A DNA stretch of 64,000 bases from Aestuariirhabdus haliotis (lineage in GTDB: Bacteria > Pseudomonadota > Gammaproteobacteria > Pseudomonadales > Aestuariirhabdaceae): assembly GCF_023509475.1 (NCBI RefSeq), contig NZ_JAKSDZ010000007.1:1-64000 (forward strand), given 5' to 3'. Shown one piece after another: positions 18,131 to 27,752 of the stretch. Both the position numbers and the translations under genes were made by a program. Numbering within the stretch: the first letter of the stretch is position 1; every line of letters starts with the position of its first letter. The notes beneath the pieces are model-generated. The model was not told the origin of the DNA, ran no database searches, and saw only the letters and a program-made list of their open reading frames with translations.

Positions 18131-18901
18131 ATGAGCGAAGCCATCGAATGCTCTGCCGATGACGGGATCATGCAGATCCGCATCAACCGCGAAGCACGTA
18201 AAAACGCCTTAACCCACGATATGTACAGCCGCATGTACGAAGCGGTAGAAGAGGCAGAACAAAACCCCAAGATTCGCGTCACCTTAATCCATGGCAGTGA
18301 AACCAGCTTTTGCGCTGGCAACGATATTATGGATTTTATACAAAACCCACCGCAAGGTGATGAGGCCCCCGTATTTAAGTTTCTGCGCGCCATATCAACC
18401 GCCCGCAAGCCATTGATTGCCGCGGTTAATGGCTCCGCAGTAGGGATTGGCACAACCATGCTACTGCATTGCGACCTTGTCTACGCCGACGACAACGCCA
18501 TGTTGCAGATGCCGTTTGCCAACCTCGCTCTCTGTCCAGAAGCGGCTTCGAGCCTATTGGTGCCACAGATTGTAGGGCAGAGAAAAGCCGCTGAACTCTT
18601 GTTACTCGGAAAAAAGATGGACGCCGATACGGCAAAAGAGCTGGGTTTCGTCAACCAGGTCACGGCTCCGGACCAGTCCCTGACGATCGCGCTCGAAAGC
18701 GCCCGCAAAATTGCCTCGATGGCGCCTGCTGCGATTCGCCTGACCAAGGAATTGATGAAGCAGCCACAGGAAGAACAGGTTCAGCAGGTAATACAGCGGG
18801 AAGGCGCAGCCTTCAGCGAACGACTGACCTCCGAAGAAGCCAAGGAAGCGTTCACTGCCTTTTTGCAAAAACGTCCCGCCGATTTTAGCCGCTTCGAATA
18901 A
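18131..18901 (+). CDS. Enoyl-CoA hydratase/isomerase family protein
   Basis: A 256-residue crotonase-fold enzyme. FCAGNDIMDF (about 58-67) and KPLIAAVNGSAVGIGTTMLLHCDLVYA (split, about 95-121) form the CoA oxyanion hole. PFANLALCPEAAS holds the loop where hydratases have a catalytic Glu; here a Glu follows Pro at about 137. KKMDADTAKELGFVN and a C-terminal helix complete it. The substrate is not evident; hydration or isomerisation of an acyl-CoA is expected. GGGAG lies nine bases before the ATG. It follows the reductase by 57 bases and may be co-transcribed with it. Confidence 0.85.
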   Translation: MSEAIECSADDGIMQIRINREARKNALTHDMYSRMYEAVEEAEQNPKIRVTLIHGSETSFCAGNDIMDFIQNPPQGDEAPVFKFLRAISTARKPLIAAVNGSAVGIGTTMLLHCDLVYADDNAMLQMPFANLALCPEAASSLLVPQIVGQRKAAELLLLGKKMDADTAKELGFVNQVTAPDQSLTIALESARKIASMAPAAIRLTKELMKQPQEEQVQQVIQREGAAFSERLTSEEAKEAFTAFLQKRPADFSRFE

Positions 18902-18914
18902 GTTTTATCAGTCG

Positions 18915-18969
18915 CCATACCAGATTCTGTTGCTACTGGTATGGTACCCAAGGCGCGTATCGCGCGCCT
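18915..18969. terminator. Two adjacent hairpins between convergent genes
   Basis: CCATACCAG/CTGGTATGG (18915-18923 and 18936-18944) and AGGCGCG/CGCGCCT (18951-18957 and 18963-18969) are perfect stems. Neither has a T-run, so they may act as a double-hairpin or rho-dependent end between the enoyl-CoA hydratase gene and the convergent gene at 19003. Confidence 0.45.
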
Positions 18970-19002
18970 AACAGGTTACTAAATAGCGACAGCAAGGCGG
19001 CC

Positions 19003-19323
19003 CTATCTTCCGTAGGGCTCCAGACCACAACCTTGCCGCTGACCAAAATAGCTGGCCCTTTGGGTCCGCCCCAGGCCACTGACCTGCACCCAGCGCTGCT
19101 GGGTATTCAGCTCGACATCACTAATAGGAATCCACTGCTCCGCATAGGCATGGCAAAAGGCTTCGTCGTTGCCCATCACGAAATAACAGGAGCAAAACTC
19201 TTTGGCATAGTAAGAAGAGATAATATCCGGAAACGCGACCACAAAATGCCAACGCGGCTGGGCCCACAAACCTGCCACCAAAATACCCAGCAAAACCACC
19301 AGAGTTAGAATTCGCCGCTTCAT
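19003..19323 (-). CDS. Small exported protein of unknown function with several cysteines
   Basis: A 106-residue protein. Residues 1-21 are a signal peptide or membrane anchor (Lys-Arg-Arg then a hydrophobic run ending Trp-Ala). The periplasmic part has five Cys, with FCSCYFVMGNDEAFC holding four of them close together, suggesting disulphides. I recognise no family. The start overlaps the stop of the upstream serine hydrolase gene by four bases (ATGA), so the two are coupled and may act together outside the cytoplasm. Confidence 0.65.
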   Translation of the reverse strand: MKRRILTLVVLLGILVAGLWAQPRWHFVVAFPDIISSYYAKEFCSCYFVMGNDEAFCHAYAEQWIPISDVELNTQQRWVQVSGLGRTQRASYFGQRQGCGLEPYGR

Positions 19324-20459
19324 TGTCTGGCCTCCCTATCACCGAAGGCAGCCACAATCAGTGACAGAAACAGGTTCCGGTTAAAGCTGCCGTCACGATC
19401 ATCACCCGTCCGGGCAATAACCAGATCCAGCGAAGGAATCACAAAAATATACTGCCCCCAGTGCCCCCAGGCCGTGTAGGTATCGGCTGGCGCATCGGGC
19501 CAGGCCAATGGCTGCCCCTGAGACTCCACCCCGCTGTTTACCCACCAATGAGCGCCGGGGTGACTATCATCTTCAGCCATTACTGGTTCGTTACCATAGG
19601 CTGGCGCCAACGTACTGGAAAATTGCACCCAATCCTCACTCAACAACTGTTCACCGTTCCAATTCCCCTTGCGCAAGAAAAGATAACCCAGTCGTGCCAT
19701 ATCCCGTGGAGTTGCATACAGGTAGGATGAGCCAACGTAAGTGCCACTGGCATCCTGCTCCCAGGTAACATTGCTCATTCCTAAAGGCTCAAACAGGGCC
19801 TGCCAGGGGAAGTCGGGGTAATCGGACTCACCGACAACGCCTCTCAGAGTGGCTGACAGCAGATTGGTATCACCACTGGAGTAGTTATGCCATTGCCCGG
19901 GTCGCGTTTTAATCGGATGTCGAGCGGTCCAGGCGGCCATATCATCACGACCCAGGGTGTACAGCATAGCGACCACGGAGGATGTCAGCGGTGAGGCTTC
20001 ATAGGTCTCTGCCCAGTCCAGCCCCGACGTCCAATGCAGTAAATGCTCAATACGAATCTCGTCGTAGCCTTCCTGCTTAAATAATGGGTAGTAGTCTGAC
20101 ACCGAATCACTCCGCTTTAGCAATCCCCGGTGTTCAGCCACGCCATAAAGCGCATTGATAAAGCTTTTTGAAACCGACCAGGTCAGGTGAGGTTTCTGGG
20201 CATCATAGGGCGCCTGGTACTGCTCCAGAACAACTTTGCCCCCTCGAATAATCACCAAGCCATCGCTTCTCACCCCTTTTCGATCCGGCGCTCTTGGGTT
20301 AGGAAAACTGTATTCAAGCAGTTTATTAATAGCCGCATCAGGAGTGGCCAGATTACTTTCCCAGTCAGGTGATGGGAACGTTGTATTCGCCATCAGCGGT
20401 GAGAGGTATGCCATTCCTAGCCACACACCAGCGAGCTTCAGTACCGTTCGTAAGATCAT
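19320..20459 (-). CDS. Serine hydrolase, class C beta-lactamase-like fold, exported
   Basis: A 379-residue protein with a signal peptide (about 1-25). SVSKSF (about 94-99) contains the S-x-x-K nucleophile and general base. YSSGDTN (about 193-199) takes the place of the YxN motif, and GHWGQYIFV near 330 is the third box. The pattern is closer to 6-aminohexanoate-dimer hydrolase and EstB-type esterases than to resistance beta-lactamases. Amide or ester hydrolysis in the periplasm is expected; the substrate is unknown. It is coupled to the Cys-rich small gene downstream. Confidence 0.85.
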   Translation of the reverse strand: MILRTVLKLAGVWLGMAYLSPLMANTTFPSPDWESNLATPDAAINKLLEYSFPNPRAPDRKGVRSDGLVIIRGGKVVLEQYQAPYDAQKPHLTWSVSKSFINALYGVAEHRGLLKRSDSVSDYYPLFKQEGYDEIRIEHLLHWTSGLDWAETYEASPLTSSVVAMLYTLGRDDMAAWTARHPIKTRPGQWHNYSSGDTNLLSATLRGVVGESDYPDFPWQALFEPLGMSNVTWEQDASGTYVGSSYLYATPRDMARLGYLFLRKGNWNGEQLLSEDWVQFSSTLAPAYGNEPVMAEDDSHPGAHWWVNSGVESQGQPLAWPDAPADTYTAWGHWGQYIFVIPSLDLVIARTGDDRDGSFNRNLFLSLIVAAFGDREARQ

Positions 20460-20500
20460 GAGGGTAATTCTCCGAGCAATTCCGGGGGCTAGATCTTCAG

Positions 20501-20950
20501 TTATGGCGTCGAGGTCCGTTGCATTCGAATCATTCCGTGCCGATTTGCAGGACGATCAACCACAATGTCAAAGCCATACGGATGCCACCAGGTCATTTGT
20601 TCATCGGTTACCTCACACTCCACAGGCAGGTCGAAACAGTCATCGGTAAAGGCTAACACCTCGGCCACCAGCGACCCTTCCAAGGGCAGGCCTGGCTCGC
20701 ACAACAGTCGATCGATCAGCAACGCTTCACTTGGGCTATCAGGTAAACAGATTCGACCATAGGCGATCAGCCCCTGATCTGCAGCGAGTGCAAACAGATG
20801 CCAGGCCAAAGGATCTCTGCCATCGGCATCCACTTGCTGAAGCGAATTCTGGCGAAGCAAGTGGCGCTGGCGAAAGCTCATCAACGAGTAAAGTTCATCA
20901 GTACTCAGCTGATGAAATTCACGGCGTACCCAGTTAATTTGCGACCGCAT
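20501..20950 (-). CDS. GNAT acetyltransferase, ElaA-like
   Basis: A 149-residue protein. ELYSLMSFRQRHLLRQ followed by DADGRDPLAWHLFA resembles the ElaA start (LYALLQLRxxVF...DxDGxDxxxxH). YGRICLP gives the beta4 strand, but the acetyl-CoA loop (R/Q-x-x-G-x-G/A) is badly kept around LLCEPGLPLEGSLVAEV, so activity is uncertain. It lies 41 bases upstream of the serine hydrolase gene on the same strand. No Shine-Dalgarno stands out before the ATG at 20950. Confidence 0.65.
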   Translation of the reverse strand: MRSQINWVRREFHQLSTDELYSLMSFRQRHLLRQNSLQQVDADGRDPLAWHLFALAADQGLIAYGRICLPDSPSEALLIDRLLCEPGLPLEGSLVAEVLAFTDDCFDLPVECEVTDEQMTWWHPYGFDIVVDRPANRHGMIRMQRTSTP

Positions 20951-21009
20951 GCAAGACTCCTTAACATCGAAGGTCTTACTATACTGTAAGCAAGGAAGGA
21001 ACCGAACCC

Positions 21010-21369
21010 ATGCCGAGGATCAGTGTGTACACAAGTATCTTGCCCCAACAGGGAACATCACTACTTATCGGGCTAAGTCTTGCCCTGCTTATTATACTAG
21101 GAGGATGTGCTTCGATTCAGAAAGAGCCTCCCTTGACTCTACGCTGCCAACTTGATGGCACCGATGATATCTTCCTCTTTTATGACAACATGAAAATAGC
21201 AGAAAGCGAGCATTACTTAGTATTTCAACAAATCAAGGGCCTGGTCATAGCCGTAGTAGACAAACAATCACTTCGTTTCAATCGGCTGACGAACCTTAAC
21301 CTAACCGGCAGTCCCTATCCTCCCACCTTCCTCAGTGGTCAATGCCGCTACATGGGCGTAGGGGAATAA
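21010..21369 (+). CDS. Predicted lipoprotein of unknown function
   Basis: A 119-residue protein. A long hydrophobic segment ends in LGGC at about residue 33, a lipobox for signal peptidase II, so the mature lipoprotein is about 87 residues. The mature part has two further Cys that could pair. The ATG at 21010 gives an unusually long n-region of about 17 residues; no better start is present. No family recognised. AAGGAA lies about ten bases upstream. Confidence 0.6.
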   Translation: MPRISVYTSILPQQGTSLLIGLSLALLIILGGCASIQKEPPLTLRCQLDGTDDIFLFYDNMKIAESEHYLVFQQIKGLVIAVVDKQSLRFNRLTNLNLTGSPYPPTFLSGQCRYMGVGE

Positions 21370-21381
21370 ATGGACTCACCG

Positions 21382-21867
21382 TTAACCCATACACAACCTG
21401 CGCCAGGTCTCCTGCAGTAACCATGCATCATTTTCAGCACGATGTAGCACAACCGATTCCTGGCTGACAATCTCGCCCTTGGTGTGCTTCCATTGCCGTT
21501 GCTGCTCTTCGTTAAGCAATGTAGAAACTGAACGCAATTCAAAAGCGGCAGCAAACCCTGCAGCATCAAACAAACGCTGCTGCCAATAAGCATCATAGGG
21601 TAAACCATCACAGTAGAGCGTCTGACGAGGTAGCTGTCGATTCAACTCGGCCGCCACATCTTGAACCGAATCCCCTTCATCTTGTAACAATGATCTTGGA
21701 ATATTGTGGATGGTTGCCGACACCGGATCCCAATCAATCCAGTGAGGTTCAGGTCGAATCAGCCAACCCCGCCGGGAACCATCAGCCAGGACAATACCCA
21801 CCTCAATAGGGTAGCTGCCTTCGTGCAAACTGGAGGCCTCATAATCAATAAAAAGCGGTACTTGCAT
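21382..21867 (-). CDS. 3'-5' exonuclease, DEDDh (RNase T/DnaQ) family
   Basis: A 161-residue protein. FIDYEASSL (about 6-14) holds the Asp and Glu of ExoI; HNIPRSLL (about 54-61) matches the region after the second strand, CDGLPYDAYW (about 85-94) the ExoII Asp, and HRAENDAWLL (about 142-151) the H-x4-D of ExoIII. All four acidic residues and the His are present, so it should be an active metal-dependent exonuclease. Target DNA or RNA is unknown. Short, with no other domain. It is convergent with the lipoprotein gene. Confidence 0.75.
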   Translation of the reverse strand: MQVPLFIDYEASSLHEGSYPIEVGIVLADGSRRGWLIRPEPHWIDWDPVSATIHNIPRSLLQDEGDSVQDVAAELNRQLPRQTLYCDGLPYDAYWQQRLFDAAGFAAAFELRSVSTLLNEEQQRQWKHTKGEIVSQESVVLHRAENDAWLLQETWRRLCMG

Positions 21868-22035
21868 GCTTGTCTTCCTGACGGTTCCTCATCAACTGCG
21901 TGCGTAGCTGGCATGAATAGAGTAAAACTACTACCCAATGCTCTGCGCGACTATTATAACTGACCGGTAAAAGCCAAAAATCTCCCCAGTTCTGTGACTT
22001 GTTGCGGGGTAAAACAGACCAGCCGATCACTCTAT

Positions 22036-22123
22036 ATGACCTGGATCAAAACAAACGAAAATGGCCCACATAAAGGCTACAAAACCCAGTGAATACGAGC
22101 CGAATAACCTTGATAATTGTCAT
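22036..22123 (+). promoter_or_regulatory. Two FNR-like sites upstream of napF
   Basis: ATGAC-CTGG-ATCAA (22036-22049) has 8 of 10 matches to TTGAT-N4-ATCAA. TTGAT-AATT-GTCAT (22110-22123) has 8 of 10. A possible -10 TATAAA lies at 22156-22161. Oxygen control by FNR is usual for nap operons in enteric bacteria. The spacing to the -10 is not ideal, so this is tentative. Confidence 0.35.
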
Positions 22124-22214
22124 GTTATTACATTAGACCTTGATATAGTGTCTGCTATAAATATAAGTAGGCTTTTGAAAGATAACGAAAGCCAACCTGA
22201 TGAGCGAAGTATAG

Positions 22215-22739
22215 ATGTCTACAGCTGTTGACCAGAGTAAACGCTCGTTGCTACGAGGAAAGCGTAGCGCGGTGAGTTTTCCTGTGCGTCCGCCCTGGAG
22301 TCAAACAGAGCCGCAGTTCATTGATCTCTGTTCACGCTGTGGTGATTGCCTGCCAAACTGCGAGACCGGCATTCTTGTCAAAGGCGATGGCGGATTTCCC
22401 ACAGTGGACTTTTCCCGTGGCGAATGCACCTTTTGTCAACATTGTGTTAGCGCCTGCAAAACGGGGGCACTATCTGCCAGCATCACCCCACCCTGGCAGC
22501 TTAAGGCACAAATCAACCCGCTATGCCTCACCCATCAACAGGTAGTTTGCCGCAGCTGCGCCGATCAATGCGAAACCCGCGCCATTCGTTTCACACCAGT
22601 TAGCGGCGAGGTGGCCAAGCCACTCATAACCGCCGACCTCTGCACGGGTTGTGGGGCATGTTTTGATGTATGCCCAACTCGGGCAATTCAACTCACCAAT
22701 ACAACATCACAAGGAGACAGCCTTCATGCCGGAATCTGA
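22215..22739 (+). CDS. napF: Ferredoxin-type protein NapF
   Basis: A 174-residue cytoplasmic iron-sulphur protein. Three [4Fe-4S] motifs are clear: CSRCGDCLPNC (about 36-46), CTFCQHCVSAC (about 74-84) and CTGCGACFDVC (about 144-154). A further Cys group near 107-119 is incomplete. NapF is thought to help mature or reduce NapA before Tat export. The first gene of napFDAGHBC; its stop overlaps the napD start region by 14 bases. Confidence 0.93.
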   Translation: MSTAVDQSKRSLLRGKRSAVSFPVRPPWSQTEPQFIDLCSRCGDCLPNCETGILVKGDGGFPTVDFSRGECTFCQHCVSACKTGALSASITPPWQLKAQINPLCLTHQQVVCRSCADQCETRAIRFTPVSGEVAKPLITADLCTGCGACFDVCPTRAIQLTNTTSQGDSLHAGI

Positions 22740-23067
22740 TAGTCGCCTAGGCACCATCCCATCCAACCCGGTACCTCAGGATTACCCCCGGGAAAGCTAC
22801 AACGTGAGTGGGCTGGTGGTTATGTGTCGTCCGTTGAATGTCGACGCCGTCAGCGCAGCACTCAACGCTATGACCGGTGTAGAAGTTCACGCCAGTAACG
22901 AGCAGGGAAAGCTAGTCGTTACTGTCGAGGAAATGGCTGGCGAGCAAACCATGATTGATCGCATCACCCTCATACAAAACCAATCAGGAGTCATCAGTGC
23001 CTCGCTGGTCTATAACCAGATCGATGCCCAGCAGGACTTGGATAATAACGTGGAGACAACACCATGA
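22726..23067 (+). CDS. napD: NapA-specific chaperone NapD
   Basis: A 113-residue cytoplasmic chaperone that binds the twin-arginine signal of NapA and holds back its export until the cofactor is in. [11 protein letters not shown] (about 26-36) is the first strand and [10 protein letters not shown] (about 90-99) the last of the ferredoxin-like fold. AAGGAGA lies eight bases before the ATG at 22726; a longer upstream reading overlaps napF and is unlikely. An N-terminal extension of about 25 residues exceeds the E. coli protein. It overlaps napA by four bases. Confidence 0.92.
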   Translation: MPESDSRLGTIPSNPVPQDYPRESYNVSGLVVMCRPLNVDAVSAALNAMTGVEVHASNEQGKLVVTVEEMAGEQTMIDRITLIQNQSGVISASLVYNQIDAQQDLDNNVETTP

Positions 23068-25589
23068 AACAAACCCGAAGAGACTTTATAAAAAGCCAGG
23101 CGGTGGTCGCCACGGCAGCCGCTGCAGGCGTCAGTTTACCTGCATCAGCTACCAATCTGATTACCAGTTCCAAGGAATCAGAGATCCAGTGGGATAAGGC
23201 GCCTTGCCGATTCTGCGGCACCGGCTGTAGTGTATTGGTAGGAACCAAGCAGGGCCGAGTGGTTGCCACCCAAGGCGATCCTGACGCCCCCGTCAACAAG
23301 GGCCTGAACTGCATCAAGGGCTACTTCCTGTCCAAGATTATGTACGGCGAGGACCGACTGACCCAGCCACTGCTGCGAATGTCGAACGGCAAGTTCGATA
23401 AAGAAGGACAATTTACCCCGATCAGCTGGGATCAAGCCTTTGACATCATGGCCGAGAAGTGGAAGACCGCCCTGGCCAAGGATAAAGAAGCCAACAAGGG
23501 TGTGCCCGTTGAGAAGATGACTTCCACCGTCGGCATGTTCGGTTCCGGACAGTGGACTGTCTGGGAAGGCTATGCGGCTTCCAAGTTGATGAAGGCCGGT
23601 TTTCGCTCTAATCACATCGACCCCAACGCCCGTCACTGCATGGCTTCCGCGGTAGGTGGCTTTATGCGCACCTTTGGCATCGATGAGCCAATGGGTTGCT
23701 ACGATGATATGGAAAAAGCCGACGCCTTTGTTTTATGGGGCTCCAATATGGCCGAGATGCATCCCATCCTCTGGTCACGTATTACCGATCGTCGGCTGAG
23801 CGCCGAGCACGTTCGTGTCGCTGTGCTCTCTACCTTCGAGCATCGTAGCTTCGAGCTGGCGGACAATCCGATGATTTTCACGCCACAAACGGATATGGTC
23901 ATTCTGAACTACATCTGTAATTACATTATCCAATCCGGCAATGTGAATCAGGAGTTCGTCAAGAAGCATACCAATTTCCGCAAAGGTGTTACCGATATCG
24001 GTTACGGTCTGCGTCCCGAGCACCCTCTGCAAAAGGCCGCGGCCAACCCCAACAAAGGTGGCTCTACCGAGATCACGTTTGACGAATTTGCCGAGTTTGT
24101 CTCCGAGTACACACTCGACAAGGCGCATGAAATGAGCGGCGTGCCCAAAAAGAACCTGGAAGAACTCGCCAAGCTTTATGCCGACCCCGATGTGAAGCTG
24201 ATGTCACTCTGGACCATGGGTGTTAACCAGCATACACGTGGTGTCTGGACCAACAACATGCTCTACAACGTGCACCTGTTGACCGGCAAGATCTCCACTC
24301 CCGGTAGCGGTCCTTTCTCTCTCACTGGACAGCCTTCCGCTTGTGGTACCGCCCGGGAAGTCGGCACCTTCGCCCACCGTCTGCCTGCCGATATGGTGGT
24401 GAAGAAAAAGGCCCACCGTGATATTACCGAGAAGCTCTGGAAACTGCCCGAAGGCACCATTCCTGGCAAAGTGGGTTACCACGCTGTATTGCAAAACCGC
24501 ATGCTCAAAGATGGCAAGCTCAACGCCTATTGGGTGATGTGTAACAACAACATGCAGACTGCCCCCAACATGAATGAAGAGGGCCTGCCCGGTTATCGTA
24601 ATCCTGATAACTTCATTGTTGTGTCTGACCCCTATCCGACCGTCACGGCTCAGGCAGCGGATCTGGTCCTGCCAACCGCCATGTGGGTTGAGAAAGAAGG
24701 GGCGTACGGTAACGCCGAGCGTCGGACCCAGTTCTGGTACGAACAGATTGCCCCTCCTGGTGAGGCCAAATCTGACCTCTGGCAGCTGATGGAGTTCTCC
24801 AAGCGCTTCACCACAGAAGAGGTCTGGAGTGAGGATCTACTCGCCAAGATGCCCGAATACCGCGGCAAGACTCTATTTGATGTGCTGTACAAGAACGGTC
24901 AGGTGGACAAGTACTCCAACGACGAGCTCAATCCCAACAAGGGTAACCATGAGTCAAAAGATTTTGGCTTCTATGCCCAGAAAGGCCTGTTCGAAGAATA
25001 CGCCGAGTTTGGTCGAGGTCATGCACACGATCTGGCACCTTTCGAGCAATACCACCAGTCTCGAGGCCTACGCTGGCCTGTAGTGGATGGCAAGGAGACC
25101 CTGTGGCGTTTCCGTGAAGGCTATGACCCCTACGTCAAAGAAGGGGAAGACTTCAAGTTCTACGGCAAACCCGACGGCAAGGCCTGGATCTTCGCCCTGC
25201 CTTATGAGCCGCCTGCCGAGTCTCCAGACGACGAATATGACCTGTGGCTCTCCACCGGTCGCGTACTGGAACACTGGCACTCCGGCACCATGACTCGCCG
25301 GGTTCCTGAACTCTATCGCTCCTTCCCGGATGCCGTGATCTACATGCACCCCGAGGATGCCCAGGCACGCGGCGTTCGCCGAGGACAGGAAGTGAAACTG
25401 GTCTCGCGCCGTGGCGAGGTACGTAGCCGAGTGGAAACCCGCGGCCGTAACCGACCACCCAAAGGCTTGGTATTCATGCCATTTTTCGACGCCAAACAGC
25501 TGACCAACAAAGTCACGCTGGACGCTACCGATCCGCTTTCTAAAGAGACGGATTACAAAAAGTGCGCCGTTAAAGTGGTCAAGGTCTAA
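23064..25589 (+). CDS. napA: Periplasmic nitrate reductase catalytic subunit NapA
   Basis: An 841-residue bis-MGD molybdoenzyme that reduces nitrate to nitrite in the periplasm. TRRDFIK (residues 4-10) is the Tat signal. [13 protein letters not shown] (about 48-60) and the later Cys in GLNCIKG bind the [4Fe-4S] cluster. [12 protein letters not shown] (about 188-199) carries the Cys ligand of molybdenum. [11 protein letters not shown] and the C-terminal MGD-binding domain ([15 protein letters not shown]) follow. Full length. It receives electrons from NapB. Confidence 0.98.
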   Translation: MKQTRRDFIKSQAVVATAAAAGVSLPASATNLITSSKESEIQWDKAPCRFCGTGCSVLVGTKQGRVVATQGDPDAPVNKGLNCIKGYFLSKIMYGEDRLTQPLLRMSNGKFDKEGQFTPISWDQAFDIMAEKWKTALAKDKEANKGVPVEKMTSTVGMFGSGQWTVWEGYAASKLMKAGFRSNHIDPNARHCMASAVGGFMRTFGIDEPMGCYDDMEKADAFVLWGSNMAEMHPILWSRITDRRLSAEHVRVAVLSTFEHRSFELADNPMIFTPQTDMVILNYICNYIIQSGNVNQEFVKKHTNFRKGVTDIGYGLRPEHPLQKAAANPNKGGSTEITFDEFAEFVSEYTLDKAHEMSGVPKKNLEELAKLYADPDVKLMSLWTMGVNQHTRGVWTNNMLYNVHLLTGKISTPGSGPFSLTGQPSACGTAREVGTFAHRLPADMVVKKKAHRDITEKLWKLPEGTIPGKVGYHAVLQNRMLKDGKLNAYWVMCNNNMQTAPNMNEEGLPGYRNPDNFIVVSDPYPTVTAQAADLVLPTAMWVEKEGAYGNAERRTQFWYEQIAPPGEAKSDLWQLMEFSKRFTTEEVWSEDLLAKMPEYRGKTLFDVLYKNGQVDKYSNDELNPNKGNHESKDFGFYAQKGLFEEYAEFGRGHAHDLAPFEQYHQSRGLRWPVVDGKETLWRFREGYDPYVKEGEDFKFYGKPDGKAWIFALPYEPPAESPDDEYDLWLSTGRVLEHWHSGTMTRRVPELYRSFPDAVIYMHPEDAQARGVRRGQEVKLVSRRGEVRSRVETRGRNRPPKGLVFMPFFDAKQLTNKVTLDATDPLSKETDYKKCAVKVVKV

Positions 25590-25625
25590 TCCATTTTCAG
25601 GAACAAGTAACAGAGCAGATATCCC

Positions 25626-26393
25626 ATGAGCAGCAAGCAAGACACCAAACGCAACTCATTAAGCCGCCGTCAGTTTATGGCTGATTCGGCGCGAGCGGCC
25701 TGTGGTGTCACGCTTGCAGGACTGGGGCTATCCCTCTATGGAGAATCGGCTAAAGTGCATGCCACCCAGGCACTGCGCCCACCCGGAGCACTTCCAGAGA
25801 GGGATTTTCTCGGCGCCTGCGTGCGTTGCGGCCTCTGTGTACGTGACTGCCCCTGGGATACGCTTAAGTTGGGTCGAATGCTGGATCCGGTAGCAACCGG
25901 TACGCCTTATTTCGATGCTCGCGATATCCCTTGCGAGATGTGTGAGGACATTCCTTGCGTCAAAGTCTGTCCCAGTGGCGCGCTGGATCCTGCTCTCGAG
26001 GAGATCGACGATTCCCGAATGGGTCTTGCAGTACTGATCGACAACGAAACCTGCCTCAACATGCAGGGCCTGCGTTGTGACGTCTGCTACCGGGTGTGTC
26101 CTCTGATCAACGAGGCTATTACGCTCGAAATGCAGCGTAATGAACGCACGGGGGCTCATGCGCGCTTTGTACCGACCGTTCATTCCGATCATTGTACGGG
26201 GTGCGGTAAGTGCGAACATGCTTGCGTTTTGGAAGAGGCTGCCATCAAGGTGGTGCCCCACTCGCTCGCCAAGGGTGAATTGGGTAGCCATTACCGATGG
26301 GGTTGGGAAGAGAAGGATAGAGCTGGCGGATCCCTGATCCCCGAAGCGCTTGACCTACCCGACCGGATGCCTCTGGACGGAGGTAAGTTATGA
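25626..26393 (+). CDS. napG: Ferredoxin-type protein NapG
   Basis: A 255-residue exported iron-sulphur protein of the quinol-oxidising NapGH complex. SRRQFMAD (about 14-21) is a Tat signal. Four [4Fe-4S] groups are visible: [40 protein letters not shown] and [11 protein letters not shown]. It passes electrons from membrane NapH towards NapC or NapB. It lies 36 bases after napA and overlaps napH by four. Confidence 0.96.
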   Translation: MSSKQDTKRNSLSRRQFMADSARAACGVTLAGLGLSLYGESAKVHATQALRPPGALPERDFLGACVRCGLCVRDCPWDTLKLGRMLDPVATGTPYFDARDIPCEMCEDIPCVKVCPSGALDPALEEIDDSRMGLAVLIDNETCLNMQGLRCDVCYRVCPLINEAITLEMQRNERTGAHARFVPTVHSDHCTGCGKCEHACVLEEAAIKVVPHSLAKGELGSHYRWGWEEKDRAGGSLIPEALDLPDRMPLDGGKL

Positions 26394-27256
26394 ACGCTCC
26401 GATCGGTATGGCGGCCATCGAGAAGAAAGGATGGTGGGCTAGCCACCGCTTCCTTCTGCTGAGGCGGCTCGCACAAGCGAGCCTGATCGGTTTGTTTCTG
26501 CTCGGCCCTCTGGCCGGTGTATGGGTGCTGAAAGGCAACCTGAGCGCCAGCCTGCTGCTTGATACGATCCCCTTCAGCGATCCTCTGGTTTGGCTGCAAA
26601 CCTTGTTTGCAGGCCATACACTGGAGTGGAGCCTGGGCTTGGGGGCCCTGGTGGTCACCGGGATGTATCTGCTGGTCGGCGGTCGCGTGTTCTGCTCGTG
26701 GGCTTGCCCGGTCAATCCAGTTACTGATAGCGCCAACTGGCTACGAACCAAACTGGGGCTTAACCGCTCCGGCAAACTGTCCCGTTCGTTGCGTTTCTGG
26801 ATGCTGGGTATGACTCTGATCCTACCCTTGCTGACCGGCATGTTGCTGTGGGAATTGATCAACCCGGTGTCGTTGCTGATGCGAGGTATTGTCTACGGTA
26901 TGGGGGTGGGATGGTTGCTGATCGCAGCAATCTTTGCCTTTGATCTGTTGATGATACGTCGCGGATGGTGCGGACACCTGTGCCCTCTAGGCGCGTTTTA
27001 TACGCTACTCGGGCGTGTCAGCCCATTGCGAGTGAATGCCAGCAAACGCAACGAATGCAACAACTGCATGGATTGCTTTGCCGTCTGCCCGGAACCCCAG
27101 GTGATCAAACCCGCGCTTAAAGGCCAAAGTACCGGCGCCAGCACTGTTATTCTTGCTCCTGAATGTACCAACTGTGGTCGCTGCATCGACGTATGCGGCG
27201 AGTCTGTTTTTGAGTTTTCTACCCGATTTGCCAATAAGGCGGAGACACAATCATGA
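26390..27256 (+). CDS. napH: Membrane quinol dehydrogenase component NapH
   Basis: A 288-residue inner-membrane protein with four helices (about 27-50, 80-100, 137-160 and 170-190). Cytoplasmic CSWACPVNP and CGHLCPLG are the paired Cys motifs of the NapH/NosR family, and two [4Fe-4S] groups lie in the C-terminus ([11 protein letters not shown] and [11 protein letters not shown]). With NapG it takes electrons from ubiquinol. The overlaps with napG and napB (four bases each) show tight coupling. Confidence 0.95.
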   Translation: MNAPIGMAAIEKKGWWASHRFLLLRRLAQASLIGLFLLGPLAGVWVLKGNLSASLLLDTIPFSDPLVWLQTLFAGHTLEWSLGLGALVVTGMYLLVGGRVFCSWACPVNPVTDSANWLRTKLGLNRSGKLSRSLRFWMLGMTLILPLLTGMLLWELINPVSLLMRGIVYGMGVGWLLIAAIFAFDLLMIRRGWCGHLCPLGAFYTLLGRVSPLRVNASKRNECNNCMDCFAVCPEPQVIKPALKGQSTGASTVILAPECTNCGRCIDVCGESVFEFSTRFANKAETQS

Positions 27257-27708
27257 AAAAAATCTTCCCCGTGATAACCGGTATACTCACCCTGCTGTTT
27301 TCCCTGCAATACGCTAATGCAGAGGAGATCGGTGACACAGGCGGTCTGAATTCGCTTCGCAGCACGATGCTCGATAGCGAAAAAGCCGCCGATGACCTCA
27401 AGCGCATCCCTAAAGACAGGGATACCTTTGAGCGAGACTACCTGCATCAACCCCCCCTGATTCCCCATCAGGTTCGTGGTTATAAAGTAAACATCAACAG
27501 TAACAAGTGCCTTTCCTGCCATAGTTGGGCAAACTATAAGAAAGCAGGGGCAACCAAAATCAGCCTGACCCATTTCGAAACTCGCGATGGTCAGCAGCTT
27601 TCTGACGTGTCACCACGTCGCTATTTCTGCTCCCAATGCCACGTTCCGCAGGCTGATGCCAAGCCATTGCTGGACAATCAGTTCAGATCGGTAGATGCGC
27701 TTAACTAA
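27253..27708 (+). CDS. napB: Periplasmic dihaem cytochrome c NapB
   Basis: A 151-residue electron-transfer subunit of NapAB. A signal peptide (about 1-23, ending ANA) is followed by two CxxCH haem sites, CLSCH (about 93) and CSQCH (about 126), with distal His candidates nearby in PPLIPH and LTHFE. It feeds electrons to the NapA cluster. The final part DNQFRSVDALN is short compared with some relatives but complete. Confidence 0.95.
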   Translation: MKKIFPVITGILTLLFSLQYANAEEIGDTGGLNSLRSTMLDSEKAADDLKRIPKDRDTFERDYLHQPPLIPHQVRGYKVNINSNKCLSCHSWANYKKAGATKISLTHFETRDGQQLSDVSPRRYFCSQCHVPQADAKPLLDNQFRSVDALN

Positions 27709-27752
27709 GCAACGCATCAGATACCGTTATTATCGGCTTTAAGGAGTAGACA

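Noticed and set aside
25068-25640. 190-codon minus-strand frame opposite napA
   Set aside because: It lies wholly antisense to the end of napA and the start of napG, with composition set by their codons.
26245-26862. 205-codon minus-strand frame opposite napG-napH
   Set aside because: Antisense to two well-supported genes; no motif or membrane pattern of its own.
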